A stretch of DNA of 64,000 nucleotides, from assembly GCF_002142215.1 (NCBI RefSeq), contig NZ_NAST01000004.1, positions 86,031 through 150,030 of the forward strand. The letters run 5' to 3'. How positions within the stretch are numbered: the stretch's first letter is position 1; the number at the start of each line of letters is the position of its first letter. This stretch comes from Gilliamella sp. N-G2. Its GTDB lineage: Bacteria; Pseudomonadota; Gammaproteobacteria; Enterobacterales; Orbaceae. Below are positions 63,641 through 64,000 of this stretch, piece after piece. A program made the translations under genes and the position numbers. Below the pieces are notes generated by a model, which saw nothing but the letters and a program-made list of their open reading frames with translations, had not been told where the DNA came from and did not search any database.

Positions 63641-64000
63641 ATATCTTTATCAGATAGAATGATTAAAAACTCCATTTTAAAAAACTTACTTCAAATACCG
63701 TAATTTTATCATTAGTAAAAATCATATTTTCAATAAAAAATACAGTTACATTTAACCTCACTTTTCGAATATGAATCAAAACTTTTATTGCTTTTTGACT
63801 GGTTATAATCTACAAACATTAGTAAATTAAGGAAAATAACATATTAAAATGGTATAGGCTCTTCAATTATTTGTAATCTCTTTTTTTCGATTCCAGTTAA
63901 TTATTATAAAATAAATAGTTACCTATAGCTAAACTATATAATTAAAAAGGATTAGCGATTTTATAATAAGTTTGATAGTTAAAAATCTCAAAAATAATAC
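63641..64000. other. A+T-rich end of window
   Basis: The last 360 bases show no supported gene. A TATAAT at 63804-63809 and an AAGGAAA near 63829 look like a promoter and ribosome site, but the nearest ATG (63849) is closed by a stop after two codons. Confidence 0.45.

Overview
The window is A+T-rich chromosomal DNA of a gammaproteobacterium. Gene content and protein sequences sit between Enterobacterales and Pasteurellaceae: zapD, yacG, yejK, yccS, the yeh cluster and thiBPQ, plus an HI0607-type shikimate dehydrogenase-like gene. Together with the base composition this fits Orbaceae (Gilliamella, Frischella or relatives). That assignment is an inference from protein similarity that I recognise, not from a search.

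Layout. 1-7171: the 5' part of a ygbA-type gene, an aroE-like gene, a PfkB kinase, then a minus-strand housekeeping string coaE-zapD-yacG-tsaD-ycaO. 7448-8544: lexA behind two SOS-box-like sites, followed by an unknown small membrane protein gene. 8593-10803: hisJ-hisQ-hisM amino-acid importer genes with no ATPase gene. 11093-13237: yccS. 13493-36038: a 22-kb minus-strand cluster related to the E. coli yehH/molR-yehI-yehL-yehM-yehP-yehQ group. It encodes four large DUF4132 proteins in tandem, then a MoxR-type AAA+ ATPase, a DUF5682 protein, a VWA protein and a SWIM zinc-finger protein. Two degenerate relics of a DUF4132 gene start lie at duplication junctions inside the array. 37006-38872: nfo and yejK. 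39056-46083: MATE exporter, Sel1-repeat protein, EamA transporter, yicC, rph-pyrE and a SIMPL protein. 46168-50367: GntR regulator, beta-glucoside PTS EIIBCA and a GH1 phospho-beta-glucosidase. 50497-53346: dinB and a lipid A/core phosphoethanolamine transferase (eptC/cptA type).

53470-58081 is the accessory hot spot. Two paralogous secreted adhesin-like proteins are encoded in tandem. One has 13 copies of a tetranucleotide right after its start codon, with two start codons in different frames. The other has three copies of a heptanucleotide at its 5' end and no convincing start codon in its present frame. Both look built for phase variation. A small gene whose product resembles MutS domain I follows the first adhesin gene, and a decayed copy of it follows the second. 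The small gene also carries a conspicuous G+C-rich patch.

58292-61703: thiB-thiP-thiQ under a TPP riboswitch. 61868-63601: argS. I saw no tRNA, rRNA, insertion sequence, transposase or CRISPR array.

Most likely candidates for an under-described system are (i) the expanded DUF4132/MoxR/VWA/SWIM operon and (ii) the pair of repeat-switched adhesin cassettes with their MutS-like companion gene.
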